Numbered from the stretch's first letter, positions 18,215 to 28,671 are shown. The stretch is DNA of 64,000 nt from CAYVBJ01 sp964449075 (GCA_964449075.1 CAYVBJ010000003.1:94087-158086), one strand, 5' to 3'. A program made the numbers and translations. Notes: generated from the letters alone by a model not told the origin.

Positions 18215-19330
18215 ATGAGTGAATCCGGCCATTTTATTATCACCTATCACATTACCGGTAATAGCCTTGAAGAAGCTGAAGACAAAGCCGGCAAACTCTG
18301 TGTAGAGCAAACTGTAGAAATGCCGGTTGAAGCTGTTCCCGGCCGAATTCAGACAGGATACTTATCCAAAATAGATTCCATTATTGAAATTGATGAAAAT
18401 CGATTTGAACTAATTGTAAAGTGTCCGCTACCTTCTGCCGGAACAGAAATTTCACAATTCATCAATATTGTTTATGGGAATATATCACTGACACCCGGAA
18501 TAAAACTGATGAATATTGACTGGACCAGCCTGACTGATAATGTTCAGGGTCCAAATTTCGGCATTGCCGGCATACGTGAAAACCTGAATATTTTCGGCCG
18601 GGCTTTGAGCTGCACAGCTTTAAAACCGATCGGGCTCACGACAAATGAACTGGCTGATCTCTGCTACAAATTTGCACTTAGCGGTTTAGATATTATCAAA
18701 GATGATCACGGGCTTTCGAACCAGGAATCATCCCCTTTTGAGGAACGGGTTGAAGCTTGCTGCCGTGCTGTTGATCGTGCAGCACAAAAAACCGGCAAAA
18801 AAACAGTCTACTATCCAAATATTACGTCAGATTCAGAAGAAATTTTTGATCGATTTGAATTTGCTAAAAGGGAAGGCGCCGGAGGTGTTCTGATAGCCCC
18901 TCAAATCACGGGACTCACCACAATGCATGCGCTTGCAAGGAGAAGAGAACTTCCGGTTATGGCACACCCCTCTTTCACCGGCAGCTATTTAATCAATTCG
19001 GAAAGTGGCATAGATGCCGGGTTTTACTACGGTTCTTTCTGGAGGGCATTGGGTGCAGATTCGGTGATCTTCACCAATGCTCACGGGCGATTTAATTTCA
19101 CTGAGAATGAAGTTCTATCGATAGCCCATCATGCACGTGATGAATCGCAGCCGTTCCAAACTTCTCTTCCAACTCCCGGCGGCGGCATTGATCGCAACAG
19201 TGTAAGAAAATGGCTTGATTTTTACGGAATTGATACTCTCTTTTTAATAGGAGGAAGTTTATATATCCATCCTGAAGGATTGCAAACCGCTGCAAGGGAA
19301 TTTCAAAATAAACTTGAAAGCAATGACTGA
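18215..19330 (+). CDS. RuBisCO-like protein (form IV), probable isomerase/enolase
   Basis: 371 aa, RuBisCO large-subunit fold without carboxylase activity expected. The lysine matching form I Lys175 is kept (TALKPIGL, Lys137), and the carbamylated-lysine block reads IKDDHGLSNQ (Lys162, Asp164), with His165 where true RuBisCO has Glu204. The second lysine of the KPK motif is Ile, and no loop-6 lysine is seen. A KDDH block is, as I recall, typical of the Rhodospirillum rubrum-type form IV that isomerises 5-methylthioribulose-1-phosphate. Its stop overlaps the start of a cupin gene by eight bases. Substrate is inferred from family and context; a diketo-methylthiopentyl-phosphate enolase or a sugar-acid decarboxylase are alternatives. 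Confidence 0.88.
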   Translation: MSESGHFIITYHITGNSLEEAEDKAGKLCVEQTVEMPVEAVPGRIQTGYLSKIDSIIEIDENRFELIVKCPLPSAGTEISQFINIVYGNISLTPGIKLMNIDWTSLTDNVQGPNFGIAGIRENLNIFGRALSCTALKPIGLTTNELADLCYKFALSGLDIIKDDHGLSNQESSPFEERVEACCRAVDRAAQKTGKKTVYYPNITSDSEEIFDRFEFAKREGAGGVLIAPQITGLTTMHALARRRELPVMAHPSFTGSYLINSESGIDAGFYYGSFWRALGADSVIFTNAHGRFNFTENEVLSIAHHARDESQPFQTSLPTPGGGIDRNSVRKWLDFYGIDTLFLIGGSLYIHPEGLQTAAREFQNKLESND

Positions 19331-19775
19331 TCAATCCCGGGTTATCAAAAACAAAAATTTTGAGTGGGAATCCGCTGAACGAAAAGTTTATAAAACAGAC
19401 ACGGATAATTTCAGGGATATCCACCGCTATTCTCTTTTGGGGGAAGCAGAAAAAGATCTCAACTTTCAAACCCGCTACTTTGAAATACAGCCGGGCGGAT
19501 ACTCCTCACTTGAAAAACACCGCCATCCCCATTCAGTAATTATTATCCGGGGCAAGGGATCTGTTATACTCGATAATCAAATTACGGGAGTTCAGTTGCA
19601 CGACGTTGTCTATATTTCGCCGGAAACCATCCACCAATTCCATGCTGACAAAAATGAAGCCCTGGGTTTTATCTGCGTTGTTGACCGGTACAGGGATAAG
19701 CCCGTTATACCGGATGACGAGACAATAAACGAACAAATTATATCCAAAAAGGTTCGTGATAAGATCAGAAAATAG
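19323..19775 (+). CDS. Cupin-domain protein, candidate methylthioxylulose-phosphate methylsulfurylase
   Basis: About 150 aa, single conserved cupin barrel. Motif 1 is EKHRHPHSVIIIRGKGSVIL, supplying three His and a Glu as metal ligands; motif 2 ends in ETIHQFHA with the fourth His. The ATG at 19323 overlaps the stop of the RuBisCO-like gene, suggesting translational coupling; a TTG three codons earlier is possible. In Rhodospirillum rubrum a cupin encoded with the RuBisCO-like isomerase removes methanethiol from methylthioxylulose-5-phosphate to give deoxyxylulose-5-phosphate. The same job is inferred here from the gene pair; the sequence alone only supports a metal-binding cupin. Confidence 0.8.
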   Translation: MTDQSRVIKNKNFEWESAERKVYKTDTDNFRDIHRYSLLGEAEKDLNFQTRYFEIQPGGYSSLEKHRHPHSVIIIRGKGSVILDNQITGVQLHDVVYISPETIHQFHADKNEALGFICVVDRYRDKPVIPDDETINEQIISKKVRDKIRK

Positions 19776-19823
19776 ACTTGTTGAAAAAGTAACCTATTCC
19801 GAACAGCTCCAGTAAAACATTTC

Positions 19824-20993
19824 TTACTCTGTGGCCATCGATTCCGGGTACAGACCAGGCAGATAGTAGCCAATTGCTTTTGGCGGTATATTAAATTTCA
19901 CCGGTGCCTTATGGTTTTCAGAAATCAATAGTTTTTCATCAAGCAGGCGGCTCAGCAATGATCTGGCTGTTCGTTCACCAAGGCCCGTAATTCGTTTTGC
20001 CTCACCGCGTGGCAGTGAGCCCCGAAGCATAACCTCGGTGAGAATATATTTTGCCTCCTCTCTAAGCGGTTCAGAGTCAGTCAGTATCTCCTTTGATCTC
20101 AATTCTGCATAACCGGCAATTCTTTTTTGAAGACGGCCGGTATCAAGCAGACCTTTCATGAACGCAATTTCTTTCAGGCAGGAGGTAACAAAAAACCTGC
20201 AGAATTCCCTGATTCCAAAATTATTCAAATCATTTTTTGCCAGACCTGTTTTGACTGAAAGATCAAGAGTACCGCGGTATTCATCTTTATTTCCGGATAT
20301 CATCCTTGAAAGCGAAAACAGCCCCATTGCATCCAATCCTGTCAATTTGAAGAATGACATTGTATAAAACTGTGAAATAATATCAAATGCCTCCTGAACC
20401 GGTAGTATGAGCTGAAGGCGAGAGTGAGATGCAATTGAAGCAAGCAGACATTTCTCGCCGGTTATATTTTTAAAATCATACGCTTTGGCAAATTCTTTTA
20501 CCGAATACTCCGGCTGAACACCGCTATATTCAGTATCATCCTCTGAAATCACTCCCGGAGTGATTCTCTTCGACCGGTAATTATTTGCAGGTTTGATTCT
20601 TAAAAACTCTTCAGGCACATGTGAATAAAATACACTGTGCATCCACTCAAGGTACTCCGGCGACGATATATTCAGGGATTCTTCCGTAAGAAGACGAATG
20701 TTGATCTGCTTCTGTGTATAAATATAGGAGTAACTCCATTCCTGAAGGGCTCTTTTACCCGGATTATCAGAAAAATCTTTCTTAGCAGCCTGCTCAATAT
20801 CCATCGGACGAATATGATGCCCGGCTACCAGGTTTGCATGATAAGCGGATACCCTTTGAATGATATCTGATACAGATCTGCGTGTCTCTTTTTTTAAAGT
20901 ACTGCCCAGAGCTGTCGATTCCCTGAGAAACTCAATAAGAAGATCAGACAGTTCAGAATCAGCCGGAGGAAAAAATAGTGAATTTACTTTCAA
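19824..20993 (-). CDS. Fic-fold protein lacking the catalytic motif, with C-terminal winged helix
   Basis: 389 aa, resembling Fic (AMP-transferase) proteins of the YHSNLIEGHNTRP type along its whole length, including the C-terminal winged helix (LPRGEAKRITGLGERTARSL). The catalytic loop, normally HPFxDGNGRxxR, reads ILPVQEAFDIIS at about 196-207: His, Asp, Asn and Arg are all missing. The N-terminal inhibitory stretch, normally IEGH, reads LVAGH at about 55-59, so the inhibitory Glu is also lost. The frame is intact and both flanks of the loop are well conserved, so this looks like a maintained non-enzymatic derivative rather than a decayed gene. Start is TTG; no ATG is available near the N-terminus. 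It may act as a DNA-binding regulator. Confidence 0.8.
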   Translation of the reverse strand: MKVNSLFFPPADSELSDLLIEFLRESTALGSTLKKETRRSVSDIIQRVSAYHANLVAGHHIRPMDIEQAAKKDFSDNPGKRALQEWSYSYIYTQKQINIRLLTEESLNISSPEYLEWMHSVFYSHVPEEFLRIKPANNYRSKRITPGVISEDDTEYSGVQPEYSVKEFAKAYDFKNITGEKCLLASIASHSRLQLILPVQEAFDIISQFYTMSFFKLTGLDAMGLFSLSRMISGNKDEYRGTLDLSVKTGLAKNDLNNFGIREFCRFFVTSCLKEIAFMKGLLDTGRLQKRIAGYAELRSKEILTDSEPLREEAKYILTEVMLRGSLPRGEAKRITGLGERTARSLLSRLLDEKLLISENHKAPVKFNIPPKAIGYYLPGLYPESMATE

Positions 20994-21174
20994 TTTGATC
21001 TGAAATATATTTCGCTAGTAAATGCCGGTTAATTTACCAGACTTATAAGATTTTATTTATTTGATAATAAATGAATTATCATTATATAACAAAAAATTAT
21101 TTCGAAATTTTGCCGGTATTTTTTCCGGTTAATTTTCCATTTTATTCAGGATCTGAGGCGTGGGTTTCATTCCA

Positions 21175-24100
21175 CTAACTGGACCGGATATTGATCCGGA
21201 TATTAAACCGGATGTCGTGGGTTGTTCGCTCAAACGTCCGGGATGATTTGGGGTTTACTTTCGTAAAACTGTATTCAAAATTCGATTGAACTGTACTTGA
21301 AAATCTGTATCCCAGGGATAATGACCCGTTAAAACGTGTCTGACCCGTAGGGGGCCTGGGGCTAAAATCAAATGAATCAGGATTCCTGGAGATTGTTTCT
21401 GCATCTCCGGTCGACAGTGCACGATCCAGATCCGCATCAAGTAAAAACCGCTGCTCAATATCTTCAATTAAATTTCCACTGAGGCTGATATCCAGGTTGC
21501 TCGAGCTTCTTCTGAACAGAGGCATTCTGAAATTTCTGACCGTATATGCAAATTGAAACTTCAAGCCATTAGAAGTGCGCTCGGTTACCTGTGAATTGGA
21601 CAGGGATAAACTGGTTAATTTGCTGCTTTCGTATCCAATTTGAGTCCGGATATTACTGTCCCACGTAATATTCAGCTGAACCAGCGGTGAGAATCTCTGT
21701 TCGATATTTATCGAGTTTGGTTCTATTTCAAATCTTTCATCAATAAGTGTGAAATTTCCAATCCGCCGTTCCGGCAAAGGGCCGGCATTGTTCTGAAAAT
21801 TCCAGCCAAGCCGGTATCGCCCTGTGTAACCATGCGTTACAGTTGCCCGCTGCATGCTTTGCCCGATAAACGGAATCAGATTTTCAACACCGGTCCAGTT
21901 AATTCTCCAGTTCGGCAGTGGAAAAGGTGTAAAACCTCTGTCTCCGACCGCACCACTGCTAACATTCAGATAGGATTTCCGGAAATCTTCCTGAAGCGTC
22001 ACCTTGTTCAGAACCGCCCGGCCGTCATTAACTGGTTCTATAACATTCTCATTTGCACTCATCCCGTTGAATGCCGTTTGCAACTGCCTTTTGAAAAACT
22101 CTTCGTAACCACCGCCAAAAGACCAGACACTTGATGTTATAGATCCTGATGCGGATCTGACCTCAGACAACGTATTATCCGTTTCGAGAGTTATGGACTG
22201 ATTTACCCTCTCATCCCACTGTGTATTCCATGTCAGATCGATGGTAAAATTCTCAAATGGATTTAGTTTGGTGCTTACATTCAGATTATCGGAGAATGTG
22301 TTATTGGATGGTATCTGAATTGCTGATTCTCCATTAATATTTTCAATTAACTGATCACGTGAAATGCCATCTGATAGCCCAAGGCGAAAACCGAAGTCGG
22401 GCGCAAATGAATCGCTGCTTATCAGGTCCCTGAATTGAGACCCGCCCGCAAAACCAGCCTGTGAAGCAGTTTGGGAGTTGTTATAGCTTATATCGATCGA
22501 TCTCATACTAAACATTGCCAGAATCAGCTTTCTGCCGTAATAAATGAATTCATCACCAACAGAACGGGAATTTTCATCCGATGTATCTTCTTCATTATTT
22601 TGCGAATCACCCCCTCTGCTGCGACTCCTGCTCTCTTCTTCATCATCAGCCACCAGGGTATTATAAAAAGGAATTCTTCCAAACAGATCTTCGATATCCA
22701 TTCGAAGGGTGTGATCGAGACGGAAATTATTTGATACCCTTGCGCCTAATTCAGAACCAATGGGTGAATTTTCCCATCGGAATCCGCCACCATAGCGGGC
22801 GGAATAATTTATCCAGCTGGCAAATCCGATTGTATTCAAACGTGGCTGCCAGCTTGCTGTATAATCTTCCTGGTAATTATTTCTACGCGAGCTTAAAGAG
22901 TCAAAAACCAGGTCTTTGAATACGCCAAACGTTGGAACAGGTTCGAAAGCGGTACTGTCGGCCCCGCTTAAACCGGCATCCCTGATTGCAGATCGTCCCA
23001 GATCAAATGTTCCTCTTGCCTGAAAACTGGTAGTAATTGAACGGGTAAAATTATAGCCAAATCCAAAGTTCGTTGCATAGGTAAAATTGTGGGTCTGCCT
23101 GAGCGGCACCTCTTCTTCCGTCTCATCAATTCTTCTTTTCCTCTCTTCAAATGTACGTGCAGTGCTGATTGAGGTCGATACATTGTTCGGCATGTAACCA
23201 AGCTGTAACCCGGATGCTGTTTTCAAAATGGGCACTCCCTCGAGGAAACTGAGAGGCCGTAAAAATTTTACATTCCTGAAATTCAGATTGTACCTGACAG
23301 TGGTATTGAAACTCCAGTTGTCTTCAAACCTGTATTCAGGATTACGACCGTTTCCTGTATTGTAAACGTAGTTAATGGTAACATTGTCGAGTGTGTATTT
23401 TAGAAATCTGCTTCCGGAGTTCTGTTTTGAAAGGTTGGATAAGTTTACCGAAAAGGATTCCCTGAAAGTTTGAACTTCCCTGATTCGCTGGTCAATCAGA
23501 GCGCTTTTTTCATCATCATTCAAATCCTGCCTTGATCGAACCGCATTTTTAAAATCGTCAAGCCTGATATCACCCTGGTTCGGAAGGTATTTAGGTGTAG
23601 AGGTTGATCTTCTCATTGACATAGAAAGTGGAATATTCCAGCCATAACGCTCGGGAATAAATTTATGCAGATTCATATTGGTGCTTAAATCATAAGCAAA
23701 CTCATTATCTACTCTTCGCTGACCCAGTTGCGAATCAAGAGAACCGAATCCCTGGGTTTGCCTCAGAATATTGCTGTTAAATGTGGCAAAATCAGCCAGT
23801 TTAAATGAAGCTTTGGCATTCGCTGCCCATCCTTTTTCGTTATCAAATCCTGAAACACGCAATTCATTTAGCCAGATATCAGCATCAAGCAGTGGTACAC
23901 CGGGACCTGATGGATTATTGAGATCGAACGGATTTCTGATACCAAGGCCCAGTTGAGAAACCCTTCCTAAAGACGGGTTTCCTTTTATGGCAACAACAGC
24001 CCCCGGAACTGCATTTTCCAAAATATCATTGCGCTCATATACAACTGAAATATCATCAGGTCCTTCTTGATCCCTGAGCTGTTTTAACTGGTTAAATACA

Positions 24101-27100
24101 GCAAGCAAAATATTTACACTGTTTTCACCGGGCAGCCAAACCTGCTCTGCCTCTTCCTGTAGTTGCGCCTGATTTGTAATATCAAATGGCTGAAATGGAA
24201 AGTTCCTGTTGGATGGTGTAACAGGCTGGCGGTATTCGTAATAGTTATTCTCTATATCATTACCCATCCTGATTACCAGCTCAACATCTTCCCGGTTTTC
24301 ATACCCCTCACCGTGGACAAACATTCGTAAATTTGAATAGTTTAGAAGATTCAGACCACCGGGATATACCCTCTTCACCATCTGCAATGAGTTTGAACTG
24401 AGATTTTCTACCTCGAGTGCAATAGACTGCTCATTCTGGAGAGATTGCAGCTGAGTGCCCCTGTTCTCTGCACGAATTACACCTTCCGGAATTCTGTAGG
24501 GAAAAGGCTCCCTGTTCGCATTTTCCTCAATATTGACAGTACTGACCCTGATACTTGCATTTGGATCACTTTCTGTATTGATTGTTTCATCCTGTCTCCA
24601 CTGGCTTCCAACAAATTCAAAAGTTGCAAACCGGACAGTAAAAGGTTTTTCATACCCCGACATCCAAAGACGGACATAGGAAATGTTTTGAAAGTCATTG
24701 ATATCACCGAATTTTCTCTTAAACTCTTCGAGTGGTATACGAACCTGGAACCAGCGGTTTTCCTGGGTGGAACCCGGAACCCTGTCTACAATAAATGTTC
24801 CGGGGCTTCCGATCTCAAGAGTCGAAAAATCAGCCGGGTTTAAATCAACCTCATACTGAAAATATGCATTTGTCTGGTTTACAACTGCAGGGTTAACCAA
24901 TCCTTCGGTGTCGGGACGGTTGGTAATTGCCCTTTTCTCACCTTGAGTTACAGGTGTATTTCCATCGGTAAATCCAAGAAGCCTGTGAAATCGCTCATGA
25001 AGCGGAAGATTATCCACCTGCGACTCTGCGTAAAATATATAGTCATCATTCGAAGGATCGTCCGCGATTTCTCTGAACTCTACACTTTCCTCACCATACA
25101 GAAGCCGCATCTGCTCAACAAAATCTATGAATATTGACTGCTCATTAAAATTACTGATACCAGCACTGTTTGGCATACCATCAAGTCCTACATCTTCAAT
25201 ATCACGGTTTTGATTAGAAAACTGGCCTTCGGGTGGCGGAGGGTTTGCAGGAATGACAGATCTTGGATTAGTAGCCCTGTCCAGGATCAATGTTTCCGGA
25301 TTCAGTGCAAGACCATCTTCAGAGTTTAGCTGCGAATTTGGAATCACATCTTCTGAAATAAGACCTACATCAATGTACATTTTACCATCGTAGGCCTCAA
25401 TATCGGCAGCATTTGGTTCTGCACCCCCGGGTAAAACAGGCTGAAACCAAAATTCAAGAAATTCTATATTATTTTGTGAAAAATCTTCCTGGCCCGATGG
25501 AATTACGGTTGTCATTCCGCCCCATGTATTTTCCGGTTCATTTTCGAGGAGGTTCCGCAAGTCCATGTTGTAATTATATGGTCCCCTTTCAGCCGGGGCA
25601 TAATGAACATCCAGGGTATTAATTATTTCTTCCTGGGGGTTATTCGTCTCCCGGCCCGGGAATACGTCTTGCACCTGCACAGGCAACGATTCCGGGGTAA
25701 ACTGAACCCCTCCAAGAATAGAAGAGATATTTCTGGGAATGGTATACCACGATAATTTTGACCGTAAATCAGATCTGTCTATTCTCGACTGAAGATTCGC
25801 AGCAGGATTTCCCGGAAAATCATCTTCCTCGAAAAATCCAATGTCCGGCTCAAAACCGGGTACTGTCGCCGGCGCAGTTGCCAGTGACCACCTGGTGGCA
25901 TTTAAAAGACTCACCTTAATATTGGAACCCTCAAAATCATCGATAAATGAGAGTCCGGCTTCTTCATCTGAAAAGAGTTCGTTATTGTCAACAGCCCTGC
26001 TCACCGCCCTGGTTTCTGCAACACCAGGTCTCAGCTGTGCAAACTCACCGCTGAATGATATTTCAGAGCGTTCTTTTGTTTGCAGCAATGGTAATGCGTC
26101 GAGTGCGCGTGTAATGAAAGGAGTATTGAACCGCGCATTTGCATCCAATCCCAAAACAGAGTTATTTATAGGTTCCTCATTGATACGTATTTTATCATCA
26201 AGCGGTCGCTCGTTAAAGCGGAAATAGGTGGCGCCAATATTAAAATTTTTATTCACTTCATATTCTGCTCTGATACCTGTAAAAGTTTTCTGCTGAATAG
26301 AAGTAAAGGCCTGGTTTTCATATTCAATTCGGATATCCTGTCCGGGTGCCAGGTACCTGTCATTTAAAATAGTAATGCTTCCAAAAGAATAATCAACCTG
26401 GAAATCAATATCTTCCTGGAGTTCCACACCGTTTGCAAAGACCCGAACTGACCCGGGAACCAATGCTATTCCAAGCGTGTAGTTTTCCTGAACTCCCCCC
26501 TTCGAAATACCATCAATTCTGTAAAATTCATTCTCAGAGCTTTGTGCTGCATTTCGCTGCCGTTCTGTGTATAATTCATTAAATGAAAGCCTGTTTATTG
26601 TTTCATTATCAACTCCCGATTCAGAGAGTACCTGCTCAATTCTTTCAGCAAATGGTTCCAGATACGGAAATACAATGGTTCCGTTCATTGGGTTTAATGT
26701 ACCTGTACCAAAGTCAATCTGATTATCCGGATTCACTGCACCCTGGGTATCCACGCGGTCAAGTCCTAAATCCTGCAGTAGTGTTGAGGACCGACCGGGA
26801 AGCCTGTTTTGTGCCAGGTTGCCTTCTGTGAAAAGAAGTTCAATTTCAAGATTCTCCCTTGTAATATTGGTTGTCCCGATGGAATAGATATTCCGCATAG
26901 TTAGTGGAAAAACTTTATGATCGGTGGCCACATTCCGGGGACGCAGCATTTTTAAAAATATTCTGTCGCTTCCTCCCTGGTTTAATTCACCAACCTCAAT
27001 AACATTTCCATTACCGTCAAGCCAGGTAAACGAAACAGCCAAAACTTCCCGCGAACTCAAAGCTCTTCGAAGAGATATATAGCCTGAGACTTTGTTTATC

Positions 27101-28671
27101 GTGTAATCTTCTCCTTCCCGCAGAAGCTCGAAGAATCCCTCTTCAAAGTTTGTTGATTCTACTACCCCGATATCCGATGGCGAGATTCCATCCTGCGGAT
27201 TACGAAATTGATTTAACACATCCGTATCAAACAGGTCTGATTCATTTGTGGGAGGATTAAAGGTGCCACCGGGATTTTCATTTACACCAAGATTAGCTAA
27301 TGCAACTGCTTTTCTGGATCCTTCTTCAGCCTGGCTTCGTTCCGGAAGTATCCACACTTCCACATCAGCAATCTGCAGAGTTTGCGTTAACTGCTGCGGA
27401 TTAGCCACACTGTTCTCAAATTCCTGGCGTGTAAAAAAGTCCAGGAAAAAATGTTTATCATCCTCGTAATCAACCGGTTTTATATTGATTTGCTGCTCCT
27501 GCGAACCGCCCGACAATGTTTCTACGTTTGTTTCACCGTCCTGCTGAGACAAAACAGTTGTAAACCTGAGCGGACCGAATTCTACAATTGACTTTACCCC
27601 GAAAAGTGCCCCGCTCCCTCTTACAAGGGAATTACCGGTCTGCATAGAAACATTCCCCAGTTCAATTCTTTTTATGATCTCGTCATCGTACCCCTCATAT
27701 GCAATACTCAGCCTGTTTTGAAAATCAAATGCTCTCTCAGTATCCCAATCGGTCTGGATCGTAAGCTTATCCCCAATGGTACCTTGAATATTCAATTGGA
27801 GACTTTGATCAAATGTGGGGTCAACGCGCGTCTGCTGATCGGGTGGCAATGAAGGGTCTGCAGTGTTCTGAATACTTGCGCCCACATTCATAGAAGCAAC
27901 GCCGTTAACTCTTAAATTCACTTCCGGTTTTCCAAAGAGTGTAGTGAATGCAGACTGCCGTCCGCCTGGAACAGATATCCTGAAATCAAGCAGTCCCCTC
28001 TGCTCTTCGCGTGCCTGTGCTGCCTCTTCGATAAGGGACTTCCAGTTCTCCCGAACGTCATTTTCTCTGCTTGCCAGTTTATACTCTTCAAATGAGTATC
28101 CTGCAGGATACGCAGACTCAATTCCGTGTATTGTTCTTACAACCCTGAATCCTCCTTCATCTCTGCGTGCTCGTTCTGTTTTTTCAACCGGCAATGACAG
28201 GTAGTAAAGTGCGGGAATTTTTGGAAGAAATGCTCTTGAAACGCGGTTACCGGTTACCGGCGGAAATGTTCTGTAAAATTCAGAAGAGAGTGAATCCGAA
28301 TCTCCGGATCTTTCACTCTCACGTTCATCAAACTCATACCCTTCTCTGTAATCAATGTCATATTCGTCAAATAAACTTAGCGGCTGAACATATCTTTCAA
28401 AATCATATATTTCTTTGGGTGTCTGCGGTTCCAGTGAAAAATAGTATTTTCGAACTTTCGCGTAAGAAATATCAGATCGGGAAGTATCTGCAACAGAAAA
28501 ATGCCTTATCATCGGCAACAGTGATTTTGCCTTAATGACCGGAATCTGTTCCTTTTTTTTGGTTTGAGCTGAAATATGATCAGGAAATAAAATTCCTGTC
28601 AGAATTAAAGAAAACCCAAAGAACAGAAATATTGAATTTTTACAACGCTGGATGCTTCTCACGAATTTCAA
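21175..28671 (-). CDS. sprA: Type 9 secretion system outer-membrane translocon SprA
   Basis: 2498 aa, the length expected for SprA/SOV, the giant single-chain beta barrel through which type 9 cargo crosses the outer membrane. A hydrophobic signal segment is at about residues 13-35, ending near SAQ. Long beta-rich repeats follow, and the last strand ends in Arg-Ser-Ser. No ATG lies near the start; the frame opens at a TTG (28671), with a GTG three codons on, so a non-ATG start is likely. It is the only type 9 component in the window; a cargo-like protein with a sorting tail is at 51436-54027. It stands alone between convergent Fic and divergent permease genes. Confidence 0.95.
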   Translation of the reverse strand: MKFVRSIQRCKNSIFLFFGFSLILTGILFPDHISAQTKKKEQIPVIKAKSLLPMIRHFSVADTSRSDISYAKVRKYYFSLEPQTPKEIYDFERYVQPLSLFDEYDIDYREGYEFDERESERSGDSDSLSSEFYRTFPPVTGNRVSRAFLPKIPALYYLSLPVEKTERARRDEGGFRVVRTIHGIESAYPAGYSFEEYKLASRENDVRENWKSLIEEAAQAREEQRGLLDFRISVPGGRQSAFTTLFGKPEVNLRVNGVASMNVGASIQNTADPSLPPDQQTRVDPTFDQSLQLNIQGTIGDKLTIQTDWDTERAFDFQNRLSIAYEGYDDEIIKRIELGNVSMQTGNSLVRGSGALFGVKSIVEFGPLRFTTVLSQQDGETNVETLSGGSQEQQINIKPVDYEDDKHFFLDFFTRQEFENSVANPQQLTQTLQIADVEVWILPERSQAEEGSRKAVALANLGVNENPGGTFNPPTNESDLFDTDVLNQFRNPQDGISPSDIGVVESTNFEEGFFELLREGEDYTINKVSGYISLRRALSSREVLAVSFTWLDGNGNVIEVGELNQGGSDRIFLKMLRPRNVATDHKVFPLTMRNIYSIGTTNITRENLEIELLFTEGNLAQNRLPGRSSTLLQDLGLDRVDTQGAVNPDNQIDFGTGTLNPMNGTIVFPYLEPFAERIEQVLSESGVDNETINRLSFNELYTERQRNAAQSSENEFYRIDGISKGGVQENYTLGIALVPGSVRVFANGVELQEDIDFQVDYSFGSITILNDRYLAPGQDIRIEYENQAFTSIQQKTFTGIRAEYEVNKNFNIGATYFRFNERPLDDKIRINEEPINNSVLGLDANARFNTPFITRALDALPLLQTKERSEISFSGEFAQLRPGVAETRAVSRAVDNNELFSDEEAGLSFIDDFEGSNIKVSLLNATRWSLATAPATVPGFEPDIGFFEEDDFPGNPAANLQSRIDRSDLRSKLSWYTIPRNISSILGGVQFTPESLPVQVQDVFPGRETNNPQEEIINTLDVHYAPAERGPYNYNMDLRNLLENEPENTWGGMTTVIPSGQEDFSQNNIEFLEFWFQPVLPGGAEPNAADIEAYDGKMYIDVGLISEDVIPNSQLNSEDGLALNPETLILDRATNPRSVIPANPPPPEGQFSNQNRDIEDVGLDGMPNSAGISNFNEQSIFIDFVEQMRLLYGEESVEFREIADDPSNDDYIFYAESQVDNLPLHERFHRLLGFTDGNTPVTQGEKRAITNRPDTEGLVNPAVVNQTNAYFQYEVDLNPADFSTLEIGSPGTFIVDRVPGSTQENRWFQVRIPLEEFKRKFGDINDFQNISYVRLWMSGYEKPFTVRFATFEFVGSQWRQDETINTESDPNASIRVSTVNIEENANREPFPYRIPEGVIRAENRGTQLQSLQNEQSIALEVENLSSNSLQMVKRVYPGGLNLLNYSNLRMFVHGEGYENREDVELVIRMGNDIENNYYEYRQPVTPSNRNFPFQPFDITNQAQLQEEAEQVWLPGENSVNILLAVFNQLKQLRDQEGPDDISVVYERNDILENAVPGAVVAIKGNPSLGRVSQLGLGIRNPFDLNNPSGPGVPLLDADIWLNELRVSGFDNEKGWAANAKASFKLADFATFNSNILRQTQGFGSLDSQLGQRRVDNEFAYDLSTNMNLHKFIPERYGWNIPLSMSMRRSTSTPKYLPNQGDIRLDDFKNAVRSRQDLNDDEKSALIDQRIREVQTFRESFSVNLSNLSKQNSGSRFLKYTLDNVTINYVYNTGNGRNPEYRFEDNWSFNTTVRYNLNFRNVKFLRPLSFLEGVPILKTASGLQLGYMPNNVSTSISTARTFEERKRRIDETEEEVPLRQTHNFTYATNFGFGYNFTRSITTSFQARGTFDLGRSAIRDAGLSGADSTAFEPVPTFGVFKDLVFDSLSSRRNNYQEDYTASWQPRLNTIGFASWINYSARYGGGFRWENSPIGSELGARVSNNFRLDHTLRMDIEDLFGRIPFYNTLVADDEEESRSRSRGGDSQNNEEDTSDENSRSVGDEFIYYGRKLILAMFSMRSIDISYNNSQTASQAGFAGGSQFRDLISSDSFAPDFGFRLGLSDGISRDQLIENINGESAIQIPSNNTFSDNLNVSTKLNPFENFTIDLTWNTQWDERVNQSITLETDNTLSEVRSASGSITSSVWSFGGGYEEFFKRQLQTAFNGMSANENVIEPVNDGRAVLNKVTLQEDFRKSYLNVSSGAVGDRGFTPFPLPNWRINWTGVENLIPFIGQSMQRATVTHGYTGRYRLGWNFQNNAGPLPERRIGNFTLIDERFEIEPNSINIEQRFSPLVQLNITWDSNIRTQIGYESSKLTSLSLSNSQVTERTSNGLKFQFAYTVRNFRMPLFRRSSSNLDISLSGNLIEDIEQRFLLDADLDRALSTGDAETISRNPDSFDFSPRPPTGQTRFNGSLSLGYRFSSTVQSNFEYSFTKVNPKSSRTFERTTHDIRFNIRINIRSS

